Shown: in pieces, positions 37,139 to 46,732 of the stretch | Layout: each line of letters begins with the position of its first letter | How positions within the stretch are numbered: position 1 is the stretch's first letter | Assembly: GCA_020851415.1 (NCBI GenBank) | Contig: JADZCU010000004.1 | Span: 1-64,000 of the forward strand | DNA length: 64,000 bases | Origin: Candidatus Peregrinibacteria bacterium | GTDB lineage: Bacteria > Patescibacteriota > Gracilibacteria > UBA1369 | Direction of reading: 5' to 3' | The notes under the pieces: generated by a model | Database searches by the model: none | Told to the model about the DNA's origin: nothing | The model's input: the letters and a program-made list of their open reading frames with translations, nothing else | Made by a program: the position numbers and the translations under genes

Positions 37139-39856
37139 CTAGAGTATGGACGTTAACTCTTCGCGGCTGGTATAGGCTACTTTTATACCCTCCGGTAATG
37201 ACTGGATGAATTTAGGGCCGTAAGATTTTTGTACTATGCGTGTATCCAGGATGACAATACTGCCGGTATCTTTGCTGGTACGAATAAGGCGGCCGAAACC
37301 CTGTTTGAATTTAAGAATAGCCCGGGGGAGTTGAAACTCTTTAAAGCTGTCCGTGTATTTTTGGCTGCGTGCTACGATCAGCGGGTCGTCTGGCGGGTCG
37401 AAGGGGAGTTTCAGCATGACGACGCAAGTGAGATCTTTCCCGGGAATATCTACGCCTTCCCAAAAACTTGCAGTACCAAAAATGGCTGAAGTTGCCGGTT
37501 CGTCTTTAAAGTGTTCGAGGATTTTGCCGCGTCCGCCTGTTACGTTTTGAGCAAGAACGGTAAATCCTTTTTCTTTTAGACGAGGAGCGATTTCAAAATA
37601 CGTAGCAGAGAGAGCTTTTTTTGATGTGAATAACACCAGTGTGCGTCCACCGTTTTTTTGAATAATTTTTTCAATTATTTGTGAACATTGAATGAAGTAG
37701 CCTTCGGTCATTGGCTCGGCCAAGTCCTGCGGGATAAGGATTTTTACTTGATCAGGGTAGGAGAAGTGTGAGGGGAGTGCGTATTCCTCAAACTCCTGGC
37801 CCAAACTTAACTGCTCACGGAAGAAGTTGAAGCTTGGGTCTGTTCGAAGTGTGGCGGATGTCAGTATGCAACTTCGTTTTTTGTCGAAGAGCAGATTTTT
37901 GAGTTTTTCACCTATATTGTATGGAGCGCTTTTTACGCTGATGTTGCCTTCAAGAGTTTTATAGATCCAGCTGATGCGTTGACCTAATGTTTCTTTATTC
38001 ATGATGGTGTTGAGATCCATGAACTTTTGTTCGATTTCCAAGAGCATGGATTTGAACTCTTTGCGGAGTTTATCATTGTTAATGTAGTTGTTTTCTTCTA
38101 TGGCGCGCAGTTGATGAATGAGGTGTGTGCCGTGTTCTTTTACTGAAACGGAGGCCTGGGTTATTTTTTCCCATTCTGCGGTTTGATAAAGAGACGGACG
38201 CAAATTGATCTGAGCCTGGTATTGATTTGGCTGTAGATATCTTTCGAAGAAAATGCCGATCAATCCAAAGAAAATTTCGATGCGACTGATGAGCTGATTG
38301 TTTAAGGCTCTGCTGATTTTCATGGTTTCAGACCCTTCTGTTACCGCTGCGCGCAACATGCCAACTTGGTCGATAGTGGCCAACATTCTTTCGAAGGGTT
38401 TCAAAAAGTTGTGCATGGAAAGAGCCAGTGTGAGACTGTCCGTTGCGACGTTTTCCAGATGATGGGCCTCGTCGATGATGAGATGATTGTAGTCGGGGAG
38501 GAGGGGAGTTTCGGCAATGGCATCTTGTAAAAGCAGGGCGTGATTTACAACTATAATGTCGGCGTGTTCCGCTCTTTTGCGGGCTTTTACCAGGAAGCAG
38601 CCACTCTTAAATTCATTGTCATCGTGAGGACAAAGGTGTTCGCTGCAACATATATCATCAAGCATGGTGAACTCTTTGCCTTGGACAGTGAGTTCATTCA
38701 GATCACCGGTTTTAGTTTTTGGTAGCCATAATACTATTTTGAGGAGCATGCAGACTTCATGATCCAGAAAAGCGTTTTTGTTGAGAAAGTTTTGCAGGCG
38801 TCGCAGGGAAAGATAGTTTTTCCTGCCCTTGAGCAATGCAAAACGTCTTGATTGGATGCCGATTTTTTCCAGTGCTTTGTTGAGTAAAGGAAGATCTTTT
38901 AGCAGTAATTGATCCTGGAGATTATGGGTAAATGTGGAGGCGACAATTTTCTGATTCGTTTTTAAGTTGTATTCAGAAGCGGCTGCAAGATAAGCCAGGG
39001 TTTTGCCTGTACCTGTTCCGGCCTCGATGATTACCTGTTTATTTTTTGCGAAAGCGTCGCCGATGATTTCCGCCATCTTTTTTTGTGACGGGCGTTCTTC
39101 GTAGTCTTTTATTACTTTGGACAATGCTCCGTTTGACTCAAAGATGTTGAGCATCTCAATGTCTTCAACCTTATAACTAAAATCTTTTTCTTCCTGATCG
39201 GTACCGAAATCGGTTTCAGGAAGTGTAATTTCTTCTGAGGTTATCTGAGTCTTTTGTCTGTTTTCAAATAACGGCTTTAGCGACCAGGTGCTCTTATTTA
39301 AAATTTGGGTAATGGCTGTGAGAGATTTTTCATCTATTTCGTTTAACTTTTGTTCGAGTAAATTAAAGAGGTCGAAGCTGGCAATAGTGTCGGACATCGC
39401 GCGATGTTTGTTTTTGTGCTGGATGTTCAAAATGCGGGTGAGAGCCTCTAGGCTGTAGGAAGCCAACCCTGGTAGTAAAATTGTGGAAAGCTGAAGGGTA
39501 TCGTAGAGCTCATTTGTTAATAGAAGCCCTTTTTGGTTCAAAAAGTTTACATCGAAGCTGATGTTGTGACCTACGATAGGGTGTTTTCCGATAAACTCTA
39601 CAATTTTAGCTCCTACATCCTTAAAGAAAGGTGCGTCAGTAACATCTTCCTCTTTGATACCCGTGATATGGGTGATCATTGGAGGAATTGTAACTTGTGG
39701 GTTTATGAGTGTTTCGTATTGATCAATGATCTTGCCGTCTTGAAATTTGATGATGGCGATTTCAATAAGCTGATCAGCTATGGGGTCAAAACCGGTGGTT
39801 TCAATATCGAGTGCTATGTAGATTGAATCTGATTGTTTCTTGGTTCTTTGGCTCAT
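37139..39856 (-). CDS. DnaQ-family exonuclease/DinG-type helicase
   Basis: N-terminal ALDIETTGFDPIADQLIEIAIIKF exonuclease; EAGTGTGKTLAYLAAA; DEAHHLENVA; C-terminal FGRLIRTSKDTGSIVILDTRI. Confidence 0.93.
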   Translation of the reverse strand: MSQRTKKQSDSIYIALDIETTGFDPIADQLIEIAIIKFQDGKIIDQYETLINPQVTIPPMITHITGIKEEDVTDAPFFKDVGAKIVEFIGKHPIVGHNISFDVNFLNQKGLLLTNELYDTLQLSTILLPGLASYSLEALTRILNIQHKNKHRAMSDTIASFDLFNLLEQKLNEIDEKSLTAITQILNKSTWSLKPLFENRQKTQITSEEITLPETDFGTDQEEKDFSYKVEDIEMLNIFESNGALSKVIKDYEERPSQKKMAEIIGDAFAKNKQVIIEAGTGTGKTLAYLAAASEYNLKTNQKIVASTFTHNLQDQLLLKDLPLLNKALEKIGIQSRRFALLKGRKNYLSLRRLQNFLNKNAFLDHEVCMLLKIVLWLPKTKTGDLNELTVQGKEFTMLDDICCSEHLCPHDDNEFKSGCFLVKARKRAEHADIIVVNHALLLQDAIAETPLLPDYNHLIIDEAHHLENVATDSLTLALSMHNFLKPFERMLATIDQVGMLRAAVTEGSETMKISRALNNQLISRIEIFFGLIGIFFERYLQPNQYQAQINLRPSLYQTAEWEKITQASVSVKEHGTHLIHQLRAIEENNYINNDKLRKEFKSMLLEIEQKFMDLNTIMNKETLGQRISWIYKTLEGNISVKSAPYNIGEKLKNLLFDKKRSCILTSATLRTDPSFNFFREQLSLGQEFEEYALPSHFSYPDQVKILIPQDLAEPMTEGYFIQCSQIIEKIIQKNGGRTLVLFTSKKALSATYFEIAPRLKEKGFTVLAQNVTGGRGKILEHFKDEPATSAIFGTASFWEGVDIPGKDLTCVVMLKLPFDPPDDPLIVARSQKYTDSFKEFQLPRAILKFKQGFGRLIRTSKDTGSIVILDTRIVQKSYGPKFIQSLPEGIKVAYTSREELTSIL

Positions 39857-39906
39857 CTTAGACCTCGTGTTTAAATTAAAAAATATCCTCTACTTATGTA
39901 CACAGC

Positions 39907-39912
39907 TATAAT
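39907..39912 (+). promoter_or_regulatory. putative -10 box TATAAT ahead of ncRNA candidate
   Basis: exact consensus hexamer; no convincing -35. Confidence 0.45.
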
Positions 39913-39917
39913 TTGCA

Positions 39918-40536
39918 AAAATCTGTGGGCGAGTTACAATGGCGTGAAATTCAGATGCAGGAACGAGTCAGCCGATAGGCGCCTTAATCCAGAAAGCTGG
40001 AAGCCCTACGACTCTATCACTTCCCACCGAGAATTTCACTCTAAAACAAAAATACACATAGGGCGGACGCCCCAAACAAAAACAAAGGGAGCGCAAGTTC
40101 CCAATCAAACAAAAATACACAGGGGGAAAAACAAAGAAAGATGGTGAGATCATTTACAATCAGGCTCATATAAACAACCTCTGTAAAGATCGATAGGAGA
40201 GCTAAGTCGCAATTCTGGAACCCTCATCTGGTATTGCACCCTAGAAGGCTTGGCTCTCCCTCAATCTCTGCTCGGTGGTGGCTCCACTTTGACCAAGTGA
40301 TGGCCGATTACAGCTTCCTGGTGTTTCTTGTTATCCTTCGGGGTCCTGAAGCACACCAACAGGTGGTCCGTGGCTGGACTGGAAATAATAAGCCAAAACT
40401 CTGCAAAGATTTCGGTCGGTCAACCGTTAAAACAAAATTCCCAAAACAAAAACCTTGAGTCCTCATTTATTTTTTATCTTGAGGTACCCATAAGGATCGG
40501 AATTTAAGTCAGCCCCGCGAAAGCGGGGCTTTTCTT
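39918..40536 (+). ncRNA. large structured noncoding RNA candidate of unknown class
   Basis: no credible ORF; helices GTGAAATTC/GAATTTCAC (39944/40031), GAGTC/GACTC, CCAG-AAAG-CTGG, GGGAGC-GCAA-GTTCCC, TTTACA/TGTAAA, GGAGAGCTAAG/CTTGGCTCTCC (40196/40249), CACTT-AAGTG, CC-UUCG-GG; ends in intrinsic terminator. Confidence 0.75.
40511..40536 (+). terminator. intrinsic terminator AGCCCCGC-GAAA-GCGGGGCT-TTTCTT
   Basis: 8-bp GC stem, GAAA loop, T tract on + strand only. Confidence 0.92.
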
Positions 40537-40657
40537 ATATATGGCTTTTGTCAGAGTGCTTTTAAACAAATATTTACAGCAGTTGGGGCGTAAAAGTCGT
40601 TGATTTTTGTCATTTTAATTCATATAATCGGGCGGCATTTTTAATATTTTTTCTGTT

Positions 40658-41170
40658 ATGAGTGGAATTGATAATCGTGAACCTGAGGTGGCAATTCGTC
40701 AGACCGAAGGTGAAAAATGGTTTTCAGGTACAGTAGAATCGGCCATTTCTAACGCTCTTTTGGTTCGTTTGCATGATACACAAAAGGATATTTGGATTGT
40801 TGTAAACGGTCTTACCGAACTTCCCACAAAACCAAATCCGTTAAAGAAAATCAACCCCGCTGAAGTTCCGACTGTTCGTGTTATGCCACGAACTTTGGAT
40901 GAAGATGGTCAAAAAAAGACTGTTGAGTTTGCGGTTAGTGATAGATATTTAAGTGTGATTGCCGCAGCGGAGAAGGAAACTATTCATAGGTTTTATGCCG
41001 CTTTGGAAAAAGGACAAGATCCGGCAATGATTGAACCTGCCGTACCGGTGGTTCATGCGGCAAAGTATGCCAATAATCGTGCTGAGCTTGAAATATCTCT
41101 TACAGATACAGATTTATCCGACGCCGGTCCTTCGTCAGGTGTTCGTGAACACATGGCAAAGACAGCTTAA
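40658..41170 (+). CDS. hypothetical protein
   Basis: ORF 170 aa followed by terminator. Confidence 0.7.
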   Translation: MSGIDNREPEVAIRQTEGEKWFSGTVESAISNALLVRLHDTQKDIWIVVNGLTELPTKPNPLKKINPAEVPTVRVMPRTLDEDGQKKTVEFAVSDRYLSVIAAAEKETIHRFYAALEKGQDPAMIEPAVPVVHAAKYANNRAELEISLTDTDLSDAGPSSGVREHMAKTA

Positions 41171-41187
41171 TAATAATTTTGAATAAT

Positions 41188-41222
41188 TAAAAAGGGTGGA
41201 AGTCAGCTTCCACCCTTTTTTT
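41188..41222. terminator. bidirectional intrinsic terminator
   Basis: AAAAAGGGTGGAAG-TCAG-CTTCCACCCTTTTT. Confidence 0.93.
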
Positions 41223-41242
41223 GTTACTTTATGTTAGCGAGT

Positions 41243-43576
41243 TTATTCAGCATCGCTTTCCAGGTGATAGAAGCCGCTGATGATTTTTGTGGCTTCAGCA
41301 CGTGTGAGGTTGCGTGTAGGTTCAAATGTGATTGGGGTTACACCGCTTACCAGGTTGTAGTAGCGAGCTGCTCTTACCGCTCCGAAGAACCAGTCTGATG
41401 GTTTTACATCTAAGAATGAGTATTCTGAATATGTTGCATCTACGCTCTTCATTTTTGAACTCATGTTGAAGAGGATTTGTACTGCTTCAGCGCGGGCTAT
41501 AGAAGCATTTGGACGGAAGGTTTTGTCGTCGAAGCCTTTTACCAGATTGTTGGCGGCAGCCTGGTCTACGATTGGTGCAAACCAGTCGTTGGAATAATCT
41601 ATATCCGTGAAGCGATCTTCAAACTGCTGAGAATCGTAAGCGTAGTAGTTGCCGGCGAGTTCAGAGGCTTTGAGTGCCATCTTGGTGAACTCTGCTCGTG
41701 TCACATCTCTTTCAGGATGGAAGCAACCGTCTTCATAACCCTTTACGACTTCCATACCACTTAAATCAGAAACGTAAATCCAGAACCAGTCTGTATAATA
41801 AACATCACAGAAGTTTGCGGTTGGAGCGAAAGGAGATTCAGGTATTTCGTAGTCATAATACTGACCCTGTTCTTTGAACCACTCTGCAGCGGTTTCGAAA
41901 GTTTTTGCCAATCCTTCAACATCAACATTCATGTTCATTGTTGCCCAGACGGTATCACTGTCCGCAAATGACATCCATGAAATGTCTTTAAATGGAGCCA
42001 TGAAATCGTTGTAACCAGTTACTGCGTCTTCAGGTGCACCCAGGTCTTGCATAGCCATAGTTACGTAGTCGTTGAGTGTTTTGACATCGAAGTAACCAAT
42101 TTCTGCTACTGGCTGATTCAGTATTGGGAATGCTGCTTCGAAAGTGCTGTTATCTTTTAAGCTGTGATTTAACATGTTGCCCAAACTTGGGAGTGTAGAG
42201 ATAACCATTGTTCCATCAATAGTTGTCGTCATGTAGAGAGTGATAGTAACCTGGTCGTCACCTACAAGATCCATTATGGAATCACCTTCCGCACGGAGAA
42301 CTGTGCCGAAGTTAAAGGTGTTTTTGTAGAATTTTGAGCCATTCATGTCCACGATTTCGCTGTTGAAAAAGTCTACACCGGCCTCTGTTTCCACTGGTGC
42401 CATGATCTTTTTTAAGTATTCATTTAATTTTTCTACCGTAGCCGCGTTGGCATATTTATTACTGGCAACATCCACCATCCATGTTACTGCCGGTATCAGG
42501 CGATCTGTTTTGTGGACAGTGAACATTTGCTGATTTTTCATGAGACTTAAGATTTCTTTGTCGAAGTCGATGTTTGAATCTGCCTTGAACTCATTTTTCC
42601 AGGCAATGTAATCTTCGTCGGCAAACATGTCGCCATAGAGAAGAACTGCATCTGTCATCCATGAATCGGTGAGGTTCACTTCTCCATACATCATCAATCC
42701 TGTACCGGAGATTTTTTCCCAGAGTTTTGGTACGAAATTATGTTTGTCGAAACTCATGTTGAGCTCTTTGAGTTGAGCATCATCACCTTCAATGGCTATG
42801 TTCATGGTGAAGCCGGTGCTGTTTTGACTTACCCAAACTCCTTCGCCTTCCATACTGCTGATGACGTCTTTGTTGAAGTTGGCAAACTGAGGGAATACAT
42901 CGCCCAACTCTGCAAGCGCATCACCGATTTGATCACCCATTTCCGCAGGATTTACATACATTGAAAAGAATGCTGCATCGTTGGCATGCGTCATAATATC
43001 CATATAGTTGCTGTAGTTGGCGAGGGCATCATTTTTGGTGCCTTTATAACGATCAACGACTTCCATAGCGTTTTCTTTGTTGCTGGTCATGATGAATAGT
43101 CCACCAATATGGACTACGACTGTATCGTTATCTCCTACATAAAGAGTTACACCATTATATGTTTCTTCGGTGATAGTCATTTCTGATTTTGCTTTTTCGT
43201 AGAGGGAAAGAAAGCCTTCTTCGGTTACGCGAACTCCCATGTACATTTCTGGGTCTTTTAAAATGCCTTCTTCGCTTTCAATTTCATTTGGCATATCCAT
43301 ACCGTAGACCAGACGGTTGTTATCTAAAATGACATCAATCAGCGCCATGTCGCTTTCGCTGCTGGTGTTTTCGGCGGTCATGGACTGTTTAATCAGGTCT
43401 TTGAGTTGAACTTCAAAGGGATTCTTAACGGTTGTGTCGAGTGTGTATACTGCGTCAATGTTGGCCGGAAGCAGTTGTTCCATGGCAATGTTTTCTGATG
43501 CTGCCATTGAAATTGAAGATGCGCCAAGCACTCCAATACCTGTGGCAACCCCCAGAATTTTTCGTGAGAGCTTCAT
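41243..43576 (-). CDS. secreted DUF3352-like protein with C-terminal SLH domains
   Basis: start MKLSRKILGVATGIGVLGASSISMAA; three SLH repeats at C-terminus (GCFHPERDVTRAEFTKMAL; KTFRPNASIARAEAVQILF; ITFEPTRNLTRAEATKIIS). Confidence 0.85.
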   Translation of the reverse strand: MKLSRKILGVATGIGVLGASSISMAASENIAMEQLLPANIDAVYTLDTTVKNPFEVQLKDLIKQSMTAENTSSESDMALIDVILDNNRLVYGMDMPNEIESEEGILKDPEMYMGVRVTEEGFLSLYEKAKSEMTITEETYNGVTLYVGDNDTVVVHIGGLFIMTSNKENAMEVVDRYKGTKNDALANYSNYMDIMTHANDAAFFSMYVNPAEMGDQIGDALAELGDVFPQFANFNKDVISSMEGEGVWVSQNSTGFTMNIAIEGDDAQLKELNMSFDKHNFVPKLWEKISGTGLMMYGEVNLTDSWMTDAVLLYGDMFADEDYIAWKNEFKADSNIDFDKEILSLMKNQQMFTVHKTDRLIPAVTWMVDVASNKYANAATVEKLNEYLKKIMAPVETEAGVDFFNSEIVDMNGSKFYKNTFNFGTVLRAEGDSIMDLVGDDQVTITLYMTTTIDGTMVISTLPSLGNMLNHSLKDNSTFEAAFPILNQPVAEIGYFDVKTLNDYVTMAMQDLGAPEDAVTGYNDFMAPFKDISWMSFADSDTVWATMNMNVDVEGLAKTFETAAEWFKEQGQYYDYEIPESPFAPTANFCDVYYTDWFWIYVSDLSGMEVVKGYEDGCFHPERDVTRAEFTKMALKASELAGNYYAYDSQQFEDRFTDIDYSNDWFAPIVDQAAANNLVKGFDDKTFRPNASIARAEAVQILFNMSSKMKSVDATYSEYSFLDVKPSDWFFGAVRAARYYNLVSGVTPITFEPTRNLTRAEATKIISGFYHLESDAE

Positions 43577-43590
43577 AGAAATGGTTATGA

Positions 43591-44679
43591 TTAAAGAAGT
43601 TTGATGAATTGATCGAAGAGATTTTCTGTGTCCACCGGCCCGGGGCATGCTTCCGGGTGGAACTGCACAGCCATAAATGGAAGTTTTTTGTGTTTGATGC
43701 CTTCTACCGTTCCGTCGTTGGCATGCTCGAACCATACTTCCCAGTCTTTTGGCAGAGTTTTGCGGTCTATGGCGAATCCATGATTTTGCGAAGTCATGGA
43801 GCAATTTTCGTTTTCAGTGTTGATGCAGGGTTGATTTTGGGAGCGGTGGCCGTATTTTAGTTTGAACGTTTTTGCTCCGGCAGCCAGACCCATTAACTGG
43901 TTTCCCAAACAGATACCAAATGTCGGGATTTTGAGAGCCAGACATTTTTTGATGATATTTACCGTTTCGGTTAAAAGTGCCGGGTTACCCGGTCCGTTGG
44001 AAAGAAATACGCCGTCAAATTTTTCGCCTCCCGCGATGAAATCGTAGTTCCATGGTACGCGTATGAGTGTTATCCCGCGATCCAGGAAATGTCTGAGTGT
44101 GTTGTTTTTTACTCCGCAATCCACCACTACTATTGTTTTTTTTGCGTTTCCTTTGGTTGTTTTTGCCGGTTTGTAGATTTTTACTTCTTTGGGACTGACT
44201 TCGGGAATAATATTTTGGGCGTTTGGATCGAAGTATGGAACATCTTTACTATCGACAATTATTTTACCCGGTTGCGAACCTTTTTCACGAAGATGTTTTG
44301 TGAGCGCACGAGTGTCTATGCCCGTAATTCCCGGTACATCCCATTCTTTCAAGAAATCACCAAGGCTTTGTTTGGCGTGCCAGTGACTGAAGTTTTCTGA
44401 ATATTCATTGACGATAATTCCTTTTACATGGACTCTTTCGCTTTCAAAAAAATCGTTGAAGTCATGTTCTTTTTTAGTTTGTGGCGGAACGCCATAGTTG
44501 CCGACAAGAGGAACGGTGAAAGTCAGTAATTGACCATGAAAAGAAGGATCGGTGAGACTTTGTGGGTACCCAACCATTCCTGTTGAAAAGACAACTTCAC
44601 CAGCGCTGGATTTTTCTGCCCCGAAAATATATCCATCAAAGCTTGTGCCGTCTTTTAAAACCAACTTGCCTTTTTTCAT
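43591..44679 (-). CDS. carA: carbamoyl-phosphate synthase small subunit
   Basis: LVLKDGTSFDGYIFGAEKSSAGEVVFSTGMVGYPQSLTDPSFHGQLLTFTVPLVGNYG; FGICLGNQLMGLAAGAKTFKLKYGHRSQNQP. Confidence 0.97.
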   Translation of the reverse strand: MKKGKLVLKDGTSFDGYIFGAEKSSAGEVVFSTGMVGYPQSLTDPSFHGQLLTFTVPLVGNYGVPPQTKKEHDFNDFFESERVHVKGIIVNEYSENFSHWHAKQSLGDFLKEWDVPGITGIDTRALTKHLREKGSQPGKIIVDSKDVPYFDPNAQNIIPEVSPKEVKIYKPAKTTKGNAKKTIVVVDCGVKNNTLRHFLDRGITLIRVPWNYDFIAGGEKFDGVFLSNGPGNPALLTETVNIIKKCLALKIPTFGICLGNQLMGLAAGAKTFKLKYGHRSQNQPCINTENENCSMTSQNHGFAIDRKTLPKDWEVWFEHANDGTVEGIKHKKLPFMAVQFHPEACPGPVDTENLFDQFIKLL

Positions 44680-44744
44680 TCAATTTGGGGTGATTTCCTG
44701 CTTACTATAGCGGCGGATTTTCCCATAAGCAAGGGAAAACCTCA

Positions 44745-45641
44745 TTAAAAATTATCTATATCGATAACGCCTTCCTGAAAGCGGAAAAGACGTTCGGTGA
44801 AACATTCAGACCCCTTAACGAAATTATAGAAACTGTAAAATTTACGGTTTTTTTCCTGAGTGGTTTCGGCGTGTTTGGCGTAGATGGCAGCTCTTTTTTT
44901 GTCAGCCGCATCCGGGTTGGCCTGGTTCATTATCGCCATGATGCTGTCCTGAACCTGTCTGGAATTGAAGAGCGCTGAGGCCGGTAAAGCTCCTTCTTTA
45001 ATGTGGTTACCTAATCGATCTGCCTCCATGATCTCTTCGTGGACTGCTGTTTGGTGTTTCACTTCCTGTTGTTTCCATAATCTTATTATTTGGTTCATTG
45101 CCTGAGTATCGATGTTTTTGAGTATTTCCGTTGGAGTTGCTATGCGGTTTGTTGCGCAGTATCTGGCTGTTTCTTCGAGGACAAACTTTTTGATATCCGT
45201 TTCCGGAGCGTGATTTTCATATTGTTGATAGAGGAGTGCCATTGTTCTTGCGAAGGCGACCATATTTCTTAAACTTACCTGTGCGTCTGCTTCTCGGATG
45301 ATGCTTTGGTAGTCTGGTGGTATGCCGTCGTGGCTTCCGATATCTCCCAGGTCCATAGTTGCGGCAAAAAGTTCAGGGCCGGAGGATTCGCTTGCACCAA
45401 AAGTCGGATCTTCCAGCACGCCGGTTAAAATACTTTCTATAATTGGATAGAAACTTGGCGGAATGTCTTCAAACTTGTCCGCCTGGAGATATTCAAGAAT
45501 TTGTTGAGCTTCAGCACCCAAGTGCAGTGCCAGAACTTCCGCACGACGTTGATTTACTTTGTTGAGGATTGTCTGAGCCTCCTCCCGTAGTGTTTCCGGC
45601 GTGGCTGTGAACTCAATTAAACCGGGCTCTTTTTGTGCCAT
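44745..45641 (-). CDS. hypothetical protein
   Basis: ORF 298 aa; no recognised domain. Confidence 0.65.
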   Translation of the reverse strand: MAQKEPGLIEFTATPETLREEAQTILNKVNQRRAEVLALHLGAEAQQILEYLQADKFEDIPPSFYPIIESILTGVLEDPTFGASESSGPELFAATMDLGDIGSHDGIPPDYQSIIREADAQVSLRNMVAFARTMALLYQQYENHAPETDIKKFVLEETARYCATNRIATPTEILKNIDTQAMNQIIRLWKQQEVKHQTAVHEEIMEADRLGNHIKEGALPASALFNSRQVQDSIMAIMNQANPDAADKKRAAIYAKHAETTQEKNRKFYSFYNFVKGSECFTERLFRFQEGVIDIDNF

Positions 45642-45764
45642 TTTGCTTTAATTTAAGGTGTGCAATTCTATTTTTTTTGAGACTTTTGTCAATGAAATCA
45701 AATTTACGCTTTTTTTCAGTGAGCGAATTAGTATAAAGTGCTGTAGAACTAACTCATAAACTCT

Positions 45765-46700
45765 ATGTCGAATTTTCCTACCAAAGACCTTTTGAGCGCA
45801 TCAGTGCTTTCAAAAGGCGATATTGAACGAATTTTGAAAATTGCGGAGACCATGGCTCCTTATGCCAATAAGGAAAAGCAGTCAGATTTGTTGGCTGGTA
45901 AGGTGTTGGCGACGCTTTTTTATGAACCATCCACCAGAACCCGTCTTTCTTTTGAAACGGCTATGAACCGTTTGGGGGGGCGTGTGATTACGGTTACCGG
46001 CATGGAATCTTCCTCTTTGATAAAAGGTGAAACACTTTATGATACGGGAAAAGTGGTGGAGAATTTTGCGGATATTGTGGCTATGCGACATCCGACTCCG
46101 GGATCGGTGGCGGAGCTTGCCGGTGCGGTCAAAATACCGGTTTTAAATGCAGGTGACGGCGCGGGTGAACATCCAACCCAGGCGCTTCTTGATATGCTGA
46201 CTATACAAAAAGAAAGAGGAACGATCGACGGTTTGACTATTGCCATGGTTGGTGACCTGAAATTTGGACGGACGGTTCATTCACTGACGTATTTGCTTTC
46301 ACATTTTAAGGTGAATTTGATTCTGGTTTCTCCAGACAGGCTTCGTATGCCGGCTGAACAGGTGCAGCATTTTAAGGATCAAAAGATTCAGTGTACTGAA
46401 ACTGAAAGTTTGGAAGAGGGATTGAAACATGCGCAGGTTGTTTATATGACACGTGTTCAGAAAGAGCGTTTTGATGATCCGGCTGAGTATGAAAAATATA
46501 AGCACTTCTATATTCTCACCCGTGAAATGGTGGAACGTCATAATGCACAAATGACGATTATGCATCCATTGCCACGTGTGGGGGAAATTTCATTGGACAT
46601 AGATGATCTTGCCGGAGCAGCGTATTTTAGACAGGTAAAAAATGGTGTTGCCTTGCGTATGGCGCTCCTTGCGATCATGCTGGGGAAGGTAGAATTTTAA
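45765..46700 (+). CDS. pyrB: aspartate carbamoyltransferase catalytic subunit
   Basis: LFYEPSTRTRLSFETAMNRLGG; NAGDGAGEHPTQALLDMLTI; MHPLPRVGEI. Confidence 0.98.
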   Translation: MSNFPTKDLLSASVLSKGDIERILKIAETMAPYANKEKQSDLLAGKVLATLFYEPSTRTRLSFETAMNRLGGRVITVTGMESSSLIKGETLYDTGKVVENFADIVAMRHPTPGSVAELAGAVKIPVLNAGDGAGEHPTQALLDMLTIQKERGTIDGLTIAMVGDLKFGRTVHSLTYLLSHFKVNLILVSPDRLRMPAEQVQHFKDQKIQCTETESLEEGLKHAQVVYMTRVQKERFDDPAEYEKYKHFYILTREMVERHNAQMTIMHPLPRVGEISLDIDDLAGAAYFRQVKNGVALRMALLAIMLGKVEF

Positions 46701-46732
46701 TGCGGGGTCACCCCCCAGAAAAAAAATAATTT

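Noticed and set aside
39896-40458. Short ORFs of 61-83 aa over the ncRNA candidate
   Set aside because: no SD, no sensible protein composition, and they cross multiple helices
39900-40540. Assigning the ncRNA to RNase P, tmRNA, SRP RNA, or a group I/II intron
   Set aside because: characteristic conserved segments not found by eye and size does not fit most; needs cmscan
43577-43804. N-terminal extension of the DUF3352-SLH ORF
   Set aside because: overlaps carA out of frame; a clear signal-peptide start exists at 43576
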